Positions 1-7,653 of a stretch of 64,000 nt of DNA are shown piece by piece. Source of the DNA: Collinsella sp. (GTDB lineage Bacteria > Actinomycetota > Coriobacteriia > Coriobacteriales > Coriobacteriaceae); NCBI GenBank assembly GCA_018380195.1, contig JAGZUC010000006.1:1-64000 (forward strand), given 5' to 3'. Below the pieces are notes generated by a model. The model was not told the DNA's origin, searched no databases, and saw nothing but the letters and a program-made list of their open reading frames with translations. Each line of letters begins with the position of its first letter. Position 1 is the stretch's first letter. The position numbers were made by a program, and so were the translations under genes.

Positions 1-39
1 GACGAGATAGTCGAGAAGCGCGGCCTCAAGAAGGAGTAA
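1..39 (+). CDS. 3' end of an upstream gene (partial)
   Basis: Twelve in-frame codons and a TAA stop enter from the left edge, ending in the charged tail RGLKKE. The other two frames are closed or show no coding character here. Too little is present to name the protein. It converges with the minus-strand gene ending at 307, and the hairpin at 227-263 lies between them. Confidence 0.55.
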   Translation, partial: DEIVEKRGLKKE

Positions 40-164
40 CATCGGGACTTGCAGCGACGGACCTCAGGACACTCTTACACCACGTCTGCGCGCGCGACCC
101 GCTGGGGGTCCAGGATCAGGGCATTCAGCGCGGTTTTGTGCTCCCGTTTCCGCGTCCGCGGGCT

Positions 165-263
165 CCGGGATGCTGAATTCTCCAGAATTTGCACGCCGCC
201 CCCGGGGGTACCCGCAGGCAAAAAGCAACCACCCCGCAGAAATATGCAATCTGCAGGGCGGTT
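165..263. repeat. Degenerate palindrome-arm copy plus terminator-like hairpin
   Basis: Bases 170-205 resemble one arm of the large palindrome at 2284-2473, sharing a GCTGAAT-CTCC core and TGCACGCCGC. Directly after it, 227-240 and 250-263 form a 14 bp stem with two mismatches (G-U pairs possible in RNA) and a 9 base loop. It sits between convergent genes, so a two-way terminator role is plausible. Nothing else is recognisable in 40-306. Confidence 0.5.
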
Positions 264-306
264 TATGCAAAAAGGCGGTTGTGGGTGCGCATGCCGCCCA
301 GCGTTC

Positions 307-627
307 TTACCGACCGGCGCAGCGTCGTGCGTAGCTCTTAATGTCTTCGGTAAAACCGTCTAGGTCGTCGAGCGTGATCACGTTATCGGAAAGCAAGTTG
401 GCTATCTCATAACGCATGGTGCTGCGGCGAATATCGCTTGCAAGCACTCCCGAGGACAGCTTGTCCCTATTGATGCGCTCTTCTAGCGCCCAAAATCTAC
501 TAGATGCTTCGCTGTCGTCGTTTAGCATCTCGATGTATTGGCCGATGAGCATTTCCATATAGCTTTCTTGCCATCTTGGGAGCAATTCCTTGAACAGCTT
601 CCAGTCGCTTTCGGCCACCTCGCCCAT
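307..627 (-). CDS. Small conserved-looking protein of unknown function (106 aa)
   Basis: The start at 627 is chosen because GGAGGA lies a few bases upstream; a longer reading to 750 would overlap the upstream gene. The product is helical and charged, with an N-terminal stretch (SDWKLFKELLPRWQESYMEM) and a tail containing DDLDGF. It has no signal peptide or membrane segment. From memory it resembles small Firmicutes and Actinobacteria proteins of unassigned function. It lies 38 bp downstream of the 80-residue gene at 666-908, so the two are probably co-transcribed. A toxin-antitoxin-like pair is possible but nothing in the sequence proves it. Confidence 0.6.
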   Translation of the reverse strand: MGEVAESDWKLFKELLPRWQESYMEMLIGQYIEMLNDDSEASSRFWALEERINRDKLSSGVLASDIRRSTMRYEIANLLSDNVITLDDLDGFTEDIKSYARRCAGR

Positions 628-665
628 GATTCCTCCACTCGACAATCGGACTCTGCCAAATGACT

Positions 666-908
666 CTATTCTATTTGGTATTTTCGCTCGCAGCCGTGGA
701 TGAGGAGGTCTTCGGTCTTCAAGTATGAGCCTGAATGAACCGTGTGCCACAAAATAGGCCTATCTACTACGTTTACTACCGCACCCTCGACCATGAAGAA
801 CATTGTGAAATATAAACCGCAGGTAGAAGGGTTGTCGATTTTCAAAAAAAGGCGGGTATGATCGGGCCCATCGAGTTCATCGTAGTAGATGAGCCCTTTT
901 CGCGGCAT
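666..908 (-). CDS. Small protein of unknown function (80 aa, start uncertain)
   Basis: This reading begins MPRKGLIYYDELDG and has hydrophobic beta-like stretches (GLYFTMFFMVEGAVVNVV), which look like real protein rather than a shadow frame. The start at 908 has only a weak ribosome binding site. The frame stays open upstream to about 1394, but that part runs through the 960-1026 repeat and the 3' end of the XRE gene, so an upstream start seems unlikely. A repeat insertion may have replaced the original 5' end. It precedes the 106-residue gene with a short gap. I do not recognise the family. Confidence 0.45.
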   Translation of the reverse strand: MPRKGLIYYDELDGPDHTRLFLKIDNPSTCGLYFTMFFMVEGAVVNVVDRPILWHTVHSGSYLKTEDLLIHGCERKYQIE

Positions 909-959
909 GCGGTGAGTTAAATGCCGATTCCTGCGCTGGAATTGCCCGCTCCATTCGTG

Positions 960-1026
960 AGTTGTGGTGAAATAGGGGCTGTTAGACGCTCCAAGGTCCT
1001 CAACGGTCCGTATTTCACCGCAACTT
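960..1026. repeat. AGTTGCGGTG-family palindrome, degenerate copy
   Basis: The ends read AGTTGTGGTGAAATA and TATTTCACCGCAACTT, forming an imperfect terminal inverted repeat around a 36 base centre. It is the most diverged of four copies in the window (also 2179-2246, 8706-8772, 55006-55071). It lies between the minus-strand genes at 1076-1996 and 666-908. Confidence 0.75.
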
Positions 1027-1075
1027 GGAAGGGGCGAGCGACGTTGGCCAAGCATTACTGACGGGTTGGAGCGGC

Positions 1076-1996
1076 TTAGGCTTGTTTGCGGCGCTTCCAT
1101 TGCTTTCGGCACCAGCACATGAGTGCCTCTATGAAGGGAATCGTGATGAGGATGACCCATGCGGGATGGGGCTGCGCCAAACAAAGCCACATATAGAGGA
1201 ACCAGGCAATGGCGGCTGTTGCATAGACGACGCCGATCAGCTTGGAGAGATGATGCCGGTCGATAAAGTCGCCCATCGCCTCGTAGACGGGAATCAGAAA
1301 GACCAGAAAGAGCCCCATACCCCACGTGCCGCAGATGATGCCGAGCGCGAGATAGGCGAGGACGACAAGTGCAGGAAAGGGAAACTCGTTCCATGCGCGA
1401 CCGATCTTGGTGTGGAAATGCTTGCCATGATGGTCGAGCTTGTCGTGTGCCTCTTTCCAGCTGGAAAACGTCTCGCCGTCGATGGTAACGGTGCCGTCGG
1501 CATTGGTATGTACGCTGTGTCCATCGTCCTCTAGCGTATCGATATGCAATCCGCCCGGCCCCACATGGACCTCTTCACCCTTGCGCTCGTTAGCCACATG
1601 GATGCCATTCCAGCCAACATGGACCTCTTCGCCTTTGTTGGGATCAATAACGTGGATACCATGCGCGAGAGAAATATCGACAAGTGGCTTATCACCGCAA
1701 TTCGTATGCTCAGTAGAAGTCTCGGTGTCTTCAGCCTCGTCAGAATTATTTGCGTCAGGGGCATCGTCGGCCGAGGTGTCGACATCACTAGCCGCTTCCC
1801 CATACAGCAGCTCATCCAGCGACACGTCATACAGCGCGGCGAGTGCAATAAGGTTATCGGTATCGGGCGAGGATTCGCTGCGTTCCCATTTGCTGACAGC
1901 CTGGCGGCTTACGCCCAACTGGGCAGCAAGAGCCTCCTGGGAAAGACCGGCAGCTTTGCGGCGATCGACGAGGCGCTGTGCCATCGCAAGATCCAT
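1076..1996 (-). CDS. XRE-family regulator with C-terminal membrane domain (306 aa)
   Basis: Residues 5-60 form a Cro/CI helix-turn-helix (LSQEALAAQLGVSRQAVSKW). An acidic Asp/Ser/Thr-rich linker follows at about 75-110. The middle region carries repeated GEEVHVG-x2-G(I/L)H units, then a His-rich stretch near 170-185. The C-terminal third has about four hydrophobic segments and a basic tail (CRKQWKRRKQA). The start at 1996 is preferred over 2011 because AAAGGA is correctly spaced before it. The layout suggests a membrane-tethered transcription factor that senses something through its central repeats, but the ligand is unknown. It is monocistronic as far as can be seen. Confidence 0.85.
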   Translation of the reverse strand: MDLAMAQRLVDRRKAAGLSQEALAAQLGVSRQAVSKWERSESSPDTDNLIALAALYDVSLDELLYGEAASDVDTSADDAPDANNSDEAEDTETSTEHTNCGDKPLVDISLAHGIHVIDPNKGEEVHVGWNGIHVANERKGEEVHVGPGGLHIDTLEDDGHSVHTNADGTVTIDGETFSSWKEAHDKLDHHGKHFHTKIGRAWNEFPFPALVVLAYLALGIICGTWGMGLFLVFLIPVYEAMGDFIDRHHLSKLIGVVYATAAIAWFLYMWLCLAQPHPAWVILITIPFIEALMCWCRKQWKRRKQA

Positions 1997-2178
1997 GGTG
2001 GTTCCTTTCATGTGGCGACCGTAATCGAATGAGCCGAGTATGCCGAGAACAATCGGTAGCGACCACCATTTCTAGTTAGAATCTGCCCCAACCCTACCGC
2101 AACTACCGGTAGCAACCCTCACAACCAGGAATTTCATGACAAGTGTCAGCACCCATAACAGTCTAGAGCCCTCTCAAT

Positions 2179-2246
2179 AAGTTGCGGTGGAATAGTTCCT
2201 GTTTGGCATGGCAGAGCCACAAAACGGGAGCTATTCCACCGCAACC
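2179..2246. repeat. AGTTGCGGTG-family palindrome
   Basis: Terminal inverted repeats begin AGTTGCGGTGGAATAG on the left and end CTATTCCACCGCAACCT on the right, about 25 bp long with an interruption, around a short GC-rich centre. It lies upstream of the XRE gene and beside the larger palindrome at 2284. Same family as 960, 8706 and 55006. Confidence 0.85.
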
Positions 2247-2283
2247 TACTATCAGGCAACGCACCCGCAAAGTAGCTGCGGGT

Positions 2284-2473
2284 GCCTAGGGCGGGGTGCG
2301 GCGTGCATTTTTGGGAGTATTCAGCAGCCGAGGGCACCTGCATAGCGCCTCAAGAGCTGGTCATTTTTTACAGAATGCGGCCCATAGCGCCTGCCTTTCG
2401 CCCAAAATCCAGTATGCAGGCATCCTCGGCTGCTGAATACTCCCAAAAATGCACGCCGCACCCCGCCCTAGGC
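2284..2473. repeat. Perfect 50 bp inverted repeat with 90 bp spacer
   Basis: Bases 2284-2333 are the exact reverse complement of 2424-2473 over 50 bp. The stem resumes inside the spacer, where CTGCATA at 2337 pairs with TATGCAG at 2413. No reading frame of note lies in the spacer. A degenerate relative of the right arm is at 170-205. The 1997-2663 gap holds only this and its two neighbouring palindromes. Confidence 0.9.
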
Positions 2474-2487
2474 GCCCGCAGCAAGAA

Positions 2488-2672
2488 GACGAATAGCCTC
2501 GGCCTCCCTAGTTACCGCAGGAGGCCCCAGGGCTTACCTCCCAAATCTTTCCGCAGGACGGAAGGGCCCCGCCGCGCGAAGCGCGCAGCGGGGCCCTGAC
2601 ATGTCCGAGGACGATTTGGGAGGTAAGCCCTGGGGCCTCCGATGAGAGCGGTTCCAGCCGAGGCTATTCGTC
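2488..2672. repeat. Nested foldback repeat downstream of pfkA
   Basis: Three nested stems are visible. The outer stem pairs 2488-2503 with 2657-2672, and its right arm contains the last codons and stop of pfkA. The middle stem is a perfect 28 bp match of 2520-2547 with 2613-2640. The inner hairpin pairs 2564-2572 with 2588-2596. The flanks of the inner hairpin (TTCCGCAGGAC and CATGTCCGAGGACG) recur in the element after groEL. It may terminate pfkA transcription. Confidence 0.85.
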
Positions 2673-3743
2673 GCCGAAGCTGATGCCCAACGCCTTGGCC
2701 TCGCGCACCAGATCGCTCTGGGTATCGACGTACTTGAGCTTGCCGGCGACCTCCTCGAGCGGCATGTGGCACATCTTGCCGTTGCGCAGGGCGATCATGT
2801 AGCCAAACTCGCCACGCAGGCAGCCGAGCGCTGCCTCGACGCCGCACTGGGTCGCAAAGATGCGGTCCTGGGCGTCGGGCTGACCGCCGCGCTGCGTGTG
2901 GCCGGGGATGGCGACGCGGGTCTCGCGACCGGTCTTGGCCTCGATCTCCTTAGCGATGTCGTACACGATTGACGGGCTCGTGCGCTCGGCGAGCTTCTTC
3001 TTGTACTCCTTCTTGGACAGCGCCGCATCCTCCTTGGAGATGGCGCCCTCGGCGACGGCCACGATGGTAAAGCGGCTGCCGGTCTCCATGCGATGCTCGA
3101 TGGTCTTGATGACGTTATCCATGTCGTAGGGGATCTCGGGAATCAAGATGACATCCGCGCCGCCCGCGACGCCGGCATACAGCGGGATCCAGCCAACCTT
3201 GTGGCCCATGATCTCGATGACGAATACGCGCCCATGGCTCGAAGCGGTGGTGTGGATGTCGTCGATGCACTTGGTGGCGACGTCGATGGCACTCGTAAAG
3301 CCAAACGTCAGCTCGGTGCCCCAGGTGTCGTTATCGATGGTCTTGGGCAGGGCGATAACGTTGAGGCCCTCTTCGCGCAGGCGGTTGGCGGTCTTGGTGG
3401 AGCCGTTGCCGCCCAGCATAAACAGGCAGTCAAGCTGCAGCTTATGATAGGTGTGGACCATTGCGGGCACCTTCTCGACGCCATCGGCCTCGGGAGTATC
3501 CAGGCGCTTGAACGGCGTGCGGCTCGTGCCCAGGATGGTACCGCCGCGGGTGAGGATACCGCTAAAATCGGCGGGCGTCATGACGCGGAACCTGCTGTAG
3601 ATAAGGCCCTGATAGCCGTCCTCAAAACCATAGATCTCGATAGGTTCTTCACTATTGGTCATAAGCGTTTTGACGATGCCGCGCATGGTGGCGTTGAGCG
3701 CCTGGCAGTCGCCGCCACTGGTAAGAAGACCGATCCTAAGCAT
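2664..3743 (-). CDS. pfkA: 6-phosphofructokinase
   Basis: This enzyme phosphorylates fructose 6-phosphate in glycolysis in the cytosol. The length of 359 residues fits the PfkA family of mixed-substrate and actinobacterial type. The N-terminal loop LTSGGDCQALNA, the phosphate-site GGNGS at 111-115 and the catalytic PKTIDND at 133-139 are present. Lys in PKTIDND is typical of the ATP/PPi mixed group, while Gly at the second position of the GGNGS signature favours ATP. The usual metal-binding Asp of GGDGS is Asn here, which is odd. The start ATG at 3743 has an AGGA motif upstream. The 3' end is embedded in the outer arm of the 2488-2672 foldback repeat. The phosphodonor should be regarded as unsettled. 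Confidence 0.93.
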   Translation of the reverse strand: MLRIGLLTSGGDCQALNATMRGIVKTLMTNSEEPIEIYGFEDGYQGLIYSRFRVMTPADFSGILTRGGTILGTSRTPFKRLDTPEADGVEKVPAMVHTYHKLQLDCLFMLGGNGSTKTANRLREEGLNVIALPKTIDNDTWGTELTFGFTSAIDVATKCIDDIHTTASSHGRVFVIEIMGHKVGWIPLYAGVAGGADVILIPEIPYDMDNVIKTIEHRMETGSRFTIVAVAEGAISKEDAALSKKEYKKKLAERTSPSIVYDIAKEIEAKTGRETRVAIPGHTQRGGQPDAQDRIFATQCGVEAALGCLRGEFGYMIALRNGKMCHMPLEEVAGKLKYVDTQSDLVREAKALGISFGDE

Positions 3744-3781
3744 GATGAATCCTTCCGGGCAAGTTATAACATGCGCATAAG

Positions 3782-3814
3782 TTTACCCCCGCACACTGTT
3801 GATACGGGGGTAAA
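3782..3814. promoter_or_regulatory. Palindrome upstream of pfkA (operator or terminator)
   Basis: TTTACCCCCG at 3782 pairs perfectly with CGGGGGTAAA at 3805 across a 13 base spacer. It lies 39 bp upstream of the pfkA start and 68 bp beyond the stop of the broken gene at 3883. A TATAAC box nearer pfkA would place this palindrome around the -35 region, so it may be an operator; it could also terminate the upstream minus-strand transcript. Confidence 0.5.
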
Positions 3815-3882
3815 ACGTGTTAGCTCAAGCGTATGGAAATGTAAGCAACGTCAGGGAACGTAAGGACGACGGTGCCATCTCC

Positions 3883-4841
3883 TTACAGCGCGAAGGCGTC
3901 GACGTCGCCCCAGTGGCGGCGCAGCGTGATGGCGGCGGCGGGTTCGGTATTGTCAAAGACGACCGACCATTGTGTATTGCTGGTGATGTCTTCCGGATTG
4001 GGCTCTTGCGCTGCGGCGCGTAGGGCCTTCCAAGCGACTGTCTCGTCCTGGGCACCGACATGGGCGTCAAGGACATCGGCGATTGCGACGGCGCGCTCCT
4101 TACCATGGCCCAGCTCGCCATTCTTTTGATTGGGCAGCACTTCGTCTCCATAGCAGGCGTAGAAGTTCGTAACCTGGCGTATAGGAGTCGCTTTGAAAGC
4201 ACGGTCGGGGTCGCGCGGTCGAGCACCAGACGGATGGCGAGCGAGGTATTGATGACGGGGCGTTGCGTGTCCTGGTCACAGGGCTTGGAATCCAGGGTGA
4301 GTACGGCAATGGACACGCCGCATTCGTTAACACCGTCGAGCTGGGCAAACGGGCCCATGAGTGCGGCGGCGCGTCCGGCGACGGAGTCAAGCGGAGTGTT
4401 ATCGCCCAGGTTGTTAAGGGCGGTAAACCCGACGGAGGCATAGCCGCCGCGTGGGTGATTGCGCACCAGCAGCGCCGAGGTGTCGTCCTTAAAGTCGTAA
4501 TTGCGACCGGTGCGCACGCGGCCTTCGGCATCTACGGCGACAAAAGCGCTGCAGGCAAACTGGGGCGCCTGGACATGTGCCGGCACGCCGGGGAGCACCT
4601 GCGCCACCACGGCATCGATGTAGGCCTGGTCGTCGCGCACGCCAGCGGCGATGATGCGGTCAAGGTCGTAGTCATAGGCGATATCGATCGCGTACAGGTC
4701 GTATCCATCCGCATGGTCGGTCAAGCGTTTGAGCGACGCGACAGACTTGATTTGCTTGTGATAAACGATACCGGTGGCAGCGGCAAGGCCGACGGCGACT
4801 CCCGCGACACCGCAGGCGATGGCAATGTTACGTGGCTTCAT
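3883..4841 (-). pseudogene. Broken C45/linear-amide C-N hydrolase-like gene
   Basis: The 5' part encodes a signal anchor (residues 5-27) and a domain with FACSAF, whose Cys97 matches the N-terminal nucleophile of the linear-amide C-N hydrolase and acyltransferase group. The frame is normal through INTSLAIRLVLDRA. Homologous protein then continues in a different frame, from QVTNFYACYGDEVLPNQ to the natural stop at 3883. From family knowledge roughly 50 residues, including a conserved SYD...DYHF-type segment, appear missing. Two GACCGYGC copies at 4199-4206 and 4213-4220 mark the likely deletion scar. The start at 4841 has a strong GAGGAG site. The original frame runs on to a stop at 3825 with nonsense sequence. 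A sequencing error alone would not explain the lost segment. Confidence 0.75.
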
Positions 4842-5002
4842 GACGGCTCCTCTCGTCCTGTTAGCGCAATTGTCGCAAAAGGAGCGCGGGCATGATGGCT
4901 CAACTTGGTGAGCGGCGCGGAATTAAGCACGGAATGAAGAGTGCGGCGCTGGCGTGGCGGGGTATGCTGGAGGGGATCATCAGCCCAGCGAAAGGGGAGA
5001 GC

Positions 5003-6388
5003 ATGACGGATCAGGAAGCGCCCGAGCGCGCGCACGTGACGGCCGACGATATCGAGGCCGCCAACGACCTTATCGACTTTATCGAGGCATGCCCCAGCAT
5101 GTTTCATACGGCGGCGACCATTATGGCCGAGCTCGACGAGGCGGGCTTTACCTACCTGCCCGAGAATGCGGCGTGGGACATAGAGCCGGGCGGGCGTTAT
5201 TACACGCAGCGCAATACCTCGAGCGTCATCGCTTTTAAGGTGGGCGAAGACCTGGCCGCTACGTGGGGCGAGGACGGCGTTGCCGGCGACTATCATTTTC
5301 AACTCACGGCGTCACACAGCGATTCGCCGACGTTTAAGGTTAAGGCCGTGCCCGAGCTCGACGGCGCGGGCGAGACGCTGCGCCTGAACACCGAGGCCTA
5401 CGGCGGCATGATCGACTACACCTGGTTCGATCGTCCGTTGGCACTCGCGGGCCGCGTGCTGGTGCGCGAGGGCGACCGCATTGAGAGCCGCCTGCTTGCC
5501 ACCGAGCGCGAGGTTGCCATTATTCCGAGCCTTGCCATCCACATGAACCGTGGCGTTAACGAGAGCTTTGCTCCCAACCGAGCCGTTGACCTGTGCCCGC
5601 TCATCAGCGCTGGTGACCTTAAGCAGGGCGACTTTGACGCCCTGATCGCCGACGAGCTGGATGTTGAGCCCGAGCAAATTCTGGGCCGCGATTTGTTCCT
5701 GGTTAACCGCCAGGATGCGCGCATTTGGGGCTGGGCCGATGAGTTTATCTCGACGCCCAAACTTGACGACCTGGCCTGCGCCTATACCTCGCTACAGGCA
5801 TTTTTGGGTGCCGAGAACGCGCACGACGTTTCGGTCTTCTGCTGCTTCGATAACGAGGAGGTTGGCTCCGAGACCAAGCAGGGCGCCATGTCGACGTTCT
5901 TGGCCGACGCGCTGCGCCGCATCAACGGGTCGCTGGGCTTTGACGACGAGTCGTACCACCGTGCGCTTGCCGCTTCGATGCTCGTGAGCTGCGACAACGC
6001 GCATGCCGTGCACCCCAACCACGCCGAGAAGTGCGATGCCCGCAATCAGGTGGTGCTCAACGGCGGCATCGTCATCAAGGAGGCAGCCAACCAGCACTAT
6101 TGCACCGATGCCTTTAGCCGCGCGGTGTTCCAGGCCATCTGCGATGACGCCGACGTGCCCACGCAGGCCTTCGCCAACAAGAGCGATATGGCCGGCGGTT
6201 CTACCCTGGGCAATCTGTCCAATATGCAGGCGAGCATGCATGCCGTGGACGTGGGCCTGCCGCAGCTGGCCATGCACTCGAGCTACGAGACCGGCGGCGT
6301 TCGCGACGTGATGCACGCCATCCGCGCCCTTACCGCCTTCTACGAGCACAACCTAACCATCAACGGCGCCGAAAGCGTAGAACTGTAA
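5003..6388 (+). CDS. apeB: M18-family aspartyl aminopeptidase
   Basis: This is a cytosolic dinuclear-zinc aminopeptidase that removes N-terminal residues, typically acidic ones, from peptides. The 461-residue length fits the family. Visible motifs are TASHSDSP with the metal His105, LDDLACAY with the bridging Asp, FDNEEVGS with the catalytic Glu pair, DNAHAVHPNH, and HSSYETGG near the end with the last metal ligand. The start at 5003 is chosen because AAAGGGGAGA precedes it; the frame is open back to 4892 but that part is unlike the family. The stop codon overlaps the first arm of the hairpin at 6387-6427, which may serve as terminator. It runs divergently from the broken hydrolase gene. Confidence 0.93.
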   Translation: MTDQEAPERAHVTADDIEAANDLIDFIEACPSMFHTAATIMAELDEAGFTYLPENAAWDIEPGGRYYTQRNTSSVIAFKVGEDLAATWGEDGVAGDYHFQLTASHSDSPTFKVKAVPELDGAGETLRLNTEAYGGMIDYTWFDRPLALAGRVLVREGDRIESRLLATEREVAIIPSLAIHMNRGVNESFAPNRAVDLCPLISAGDLKQGDFDALIADELDVEPEQILGRDLFLVNRQDARIWGWADEFISTPKLDDLACAYTSLQAFLGAENAHDVSVFCCFDNEEVGSETKQGAMSTFLADALRRINGSLGFDDESYHRALAASMLVSCDNAHAVHPNHAEKCDARNQVVLNGGIVIKEAANQHYCTDAFSRAVFQAICDDADVPTQAFANKSDMAGGSTLGNLSNMQASMHAVDVGLPQLAMHSSYETGGVRDVMHAIRALTAFYEHNLTINGAESVEL

Positions 6389-6427
6389 AACCTGCCAAAA
6401 AGGGACAGGTTCATTTTGGCAGGTTTT
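6387..6427. repeat. GGGACAGG-loop hairpin, TTTTGGCAGG type (copy A)
   Basis: A perfect 14 bp stem pairs 6387-6400 with 6414-6427, with AGGGACAGG in the loop. The stem starts inside the stop codon of the M18 gene. Near-identical copies lie at 7654, 21245 and 48886, and they also share a following ATCtG-n-AAACG-like flank. It could act as a terminator, though no clean T-run follows beyond TTTT. Confidence 0.85.
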
Positions 6428-6465
6428 ATCTGGGTAAATGCCAACAGCTAGGCGGAACTGTCAGG

Positions 6466-6552
6466 ACGCCGCAGGTAGAGCCAACGTCATAGTGCAAACT
6501 AACCTGACCCCATTGCACCAAAAAAGAAACGCCGCAGGTTGAGCAAAAGTCA
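6466..6552. repeat. Direct repeats flanking a GGGGTCAGG-loop hairpin
   Basis: Related 24 base repeats starting ACGCCGCAGGT occur at 6466-6489 and 6529-6552, with a weaker third copy near 6560. Between them, a short hairpin (GTGCAAA and TTGCAC arms, about 6492-6518) carries GGGGTCAGGTT on the minus strand. The rest of the 6389-6699 gap holds a short inverted repeat near 6595 but no gene. Confidence 0.6.
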
Positions 6553-6669
6553 GCGAGAGTCCGCCGTTTGAGCCAAGGTGCCGTGAAATGAAAAGGCGCT
6601 GACCTTCTGGTCGCGCCTTTGAAATTGAACGGCAGATTGGCCGAACGGCGGGCTCGCAGCGTCGAGGGG

Positions 6670-6695
6670 TTCCGGCGTTTGGTAAAACGCCGGAA
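6670..6695 (-). terminator. Hairpin after the hydroxyacid dehydrogenase gene
   Basis: TTCCGGCGTTT at 6670 pairs with AAACGCCGGAA at 6685 around a short loop, just past the stop at 6700 on the minus strand. There is no strong T-run after it, so termination is inferred from position and stem strength. Confidence 0.55.
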
Positions 6696-6699
6696 CAAC

Positions 6700-7635
6700 C
6701 TAGTGTTCGATCCAGCAGCGCAGGGTCTCTCCAGCTTGCAGGTGACGCAGGTTCTCCGCGGCGATGTCGACGACGTTGTTGAGCGTGGCGGCCAGGTGGA
6801 ACCAGCCGGACACGTGCGGCGTGATGAGCATGTTGGGCGCATCCCACAGTGGGCTTGTCTCAGGCAGCGGCTCGGGGTCGGTGACGTCGACCGCAGCGCC
6901 GGCAAGGTGCCCGGACTCGAGTGCCGCAACCAAGTCGTCGGCGACCACAAGATCGCCGCGGCCGCCGTTGGCAAAGAGGGCACCCGGTTTCATCGCGGCG
7001 AAGAACTCGGCGTTCGCCAGGCCGCGGGTCTCGGGTGTGCTGGGCATAAAGGATGCGACGATGTCAGCCTCGGCCAGGCGCTCGGGGAGGGCGTCCATGC
7101 CGTCCATGTCCTCAAACACGATGGGGTAGACGAGCGGATGACGCTTGATACCGCGGACGTGCGCGCCCATGCTGCGGCAGAGCGTGGCAAAGTGGCCGCC
7201 GATATCGCCCGCGCCCAGCACCAGCACGTTGGCGTTTTTGAGCGAGGTGACCGGACCTAAATCCTCCCAGCGATGCTTGCGCTGCAAGTCGTGATAGCCG
7301 GGCAGGCGCTTGATCATGGAAAGGATCATGGCAAACATGTGCTCGCTCACGGCCTGGCCATAGGCACCCACCGAGCAGGAAAGCTTAGCGTCGGCTGGCA
7401 CGGTGCCGGCGGCCAAGTAATCGTCATAGCCGGCGGTCTGTAATTGCAACAGCTGGAGATGCTCGCATGCCGTGAGCATGCCAGGGTCGATGTTGCCCAA
7501 GATCACGTCCGCATCGGCGACCTGCTTGCGCGTGATGGCGTCGGCGCTCGTGTAGACAAAGTCCTCGCCCGGAGCGCTCGACTCAAGAATTGCGCGATGG
7601 CGGTCGTTGACGGGCAGCAAAACCAGGATGTTCAC
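6700..7635 (-). CDS. D-isomer 2-hydroxyacid dehydrogenase family protein
   Basis: This NAD(P)-dependent oxidoreductase belongs to the phosphoglycerate dehydrogenase-like family and probably reduces a 2-keto acid. At 311 residues it matches family length. The nucleotide-binding loop is VLGAGDIGGHFA, the catalytic Arg lies in NGGRGDLVV, Glu in DPEPLP, and the catalytic His in ITPHVSGW. The substrate cannot be read from sequence. The start is GTG at 7635, supported by AGAGGA upstream. It appears monocistronic, with a GGGACAGG hairpin copy upstream at 7654 and a hairpin just after its stop. Confidence 0.88.
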   Translation of the reverse strand: MNILVLLPVNDRHRAILESSAPGEDFVYTSADAITRKQVADADVILGNIDPGMLTACEHLQLLQLQTAGYDDYLAAGTVPADAKLSCSVGAYGQAVSEHMFAMILSMIKRLPGYHDLQRKHRWEDLGPVTSLKNANVLVLGAGDIGGHFATLCRSMGAHVRGIKRHPLVYPIVFEDMDGMDALPERLAEADIVASFMPSTPETRGLANAEFFAAMKPGALFANGGRGDLVVADDLVAALESGHLAGAAVDVTDPEPLPETSPLWDAPNMLITPHVSGWFHLAATLNNVVDIAAENLRHLQAGETLRCWIEH

Positions 7636-7653
7636 AAGCAGTCCTCTCTGCTC

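Noticed and set aside
40..306. Possible tRNA or small RNA gene near the left edge
   Set aside because: No T-loop (GGTTCGA-type) or cloverleaf pattern is found; the structures are repeat-like hairpins.
666..1394. A 242-residue reading that includes the 80-residue gene
   Set aside because: Its first two thirds run opposite repeat and XRE sequence in a wrong frame, with no coding character.
2512..2847. Small frame across the foldback repeat after pfkA
   Set aside because: It is made of palindrome sequence and the antisense or shifted frame of pfkA.
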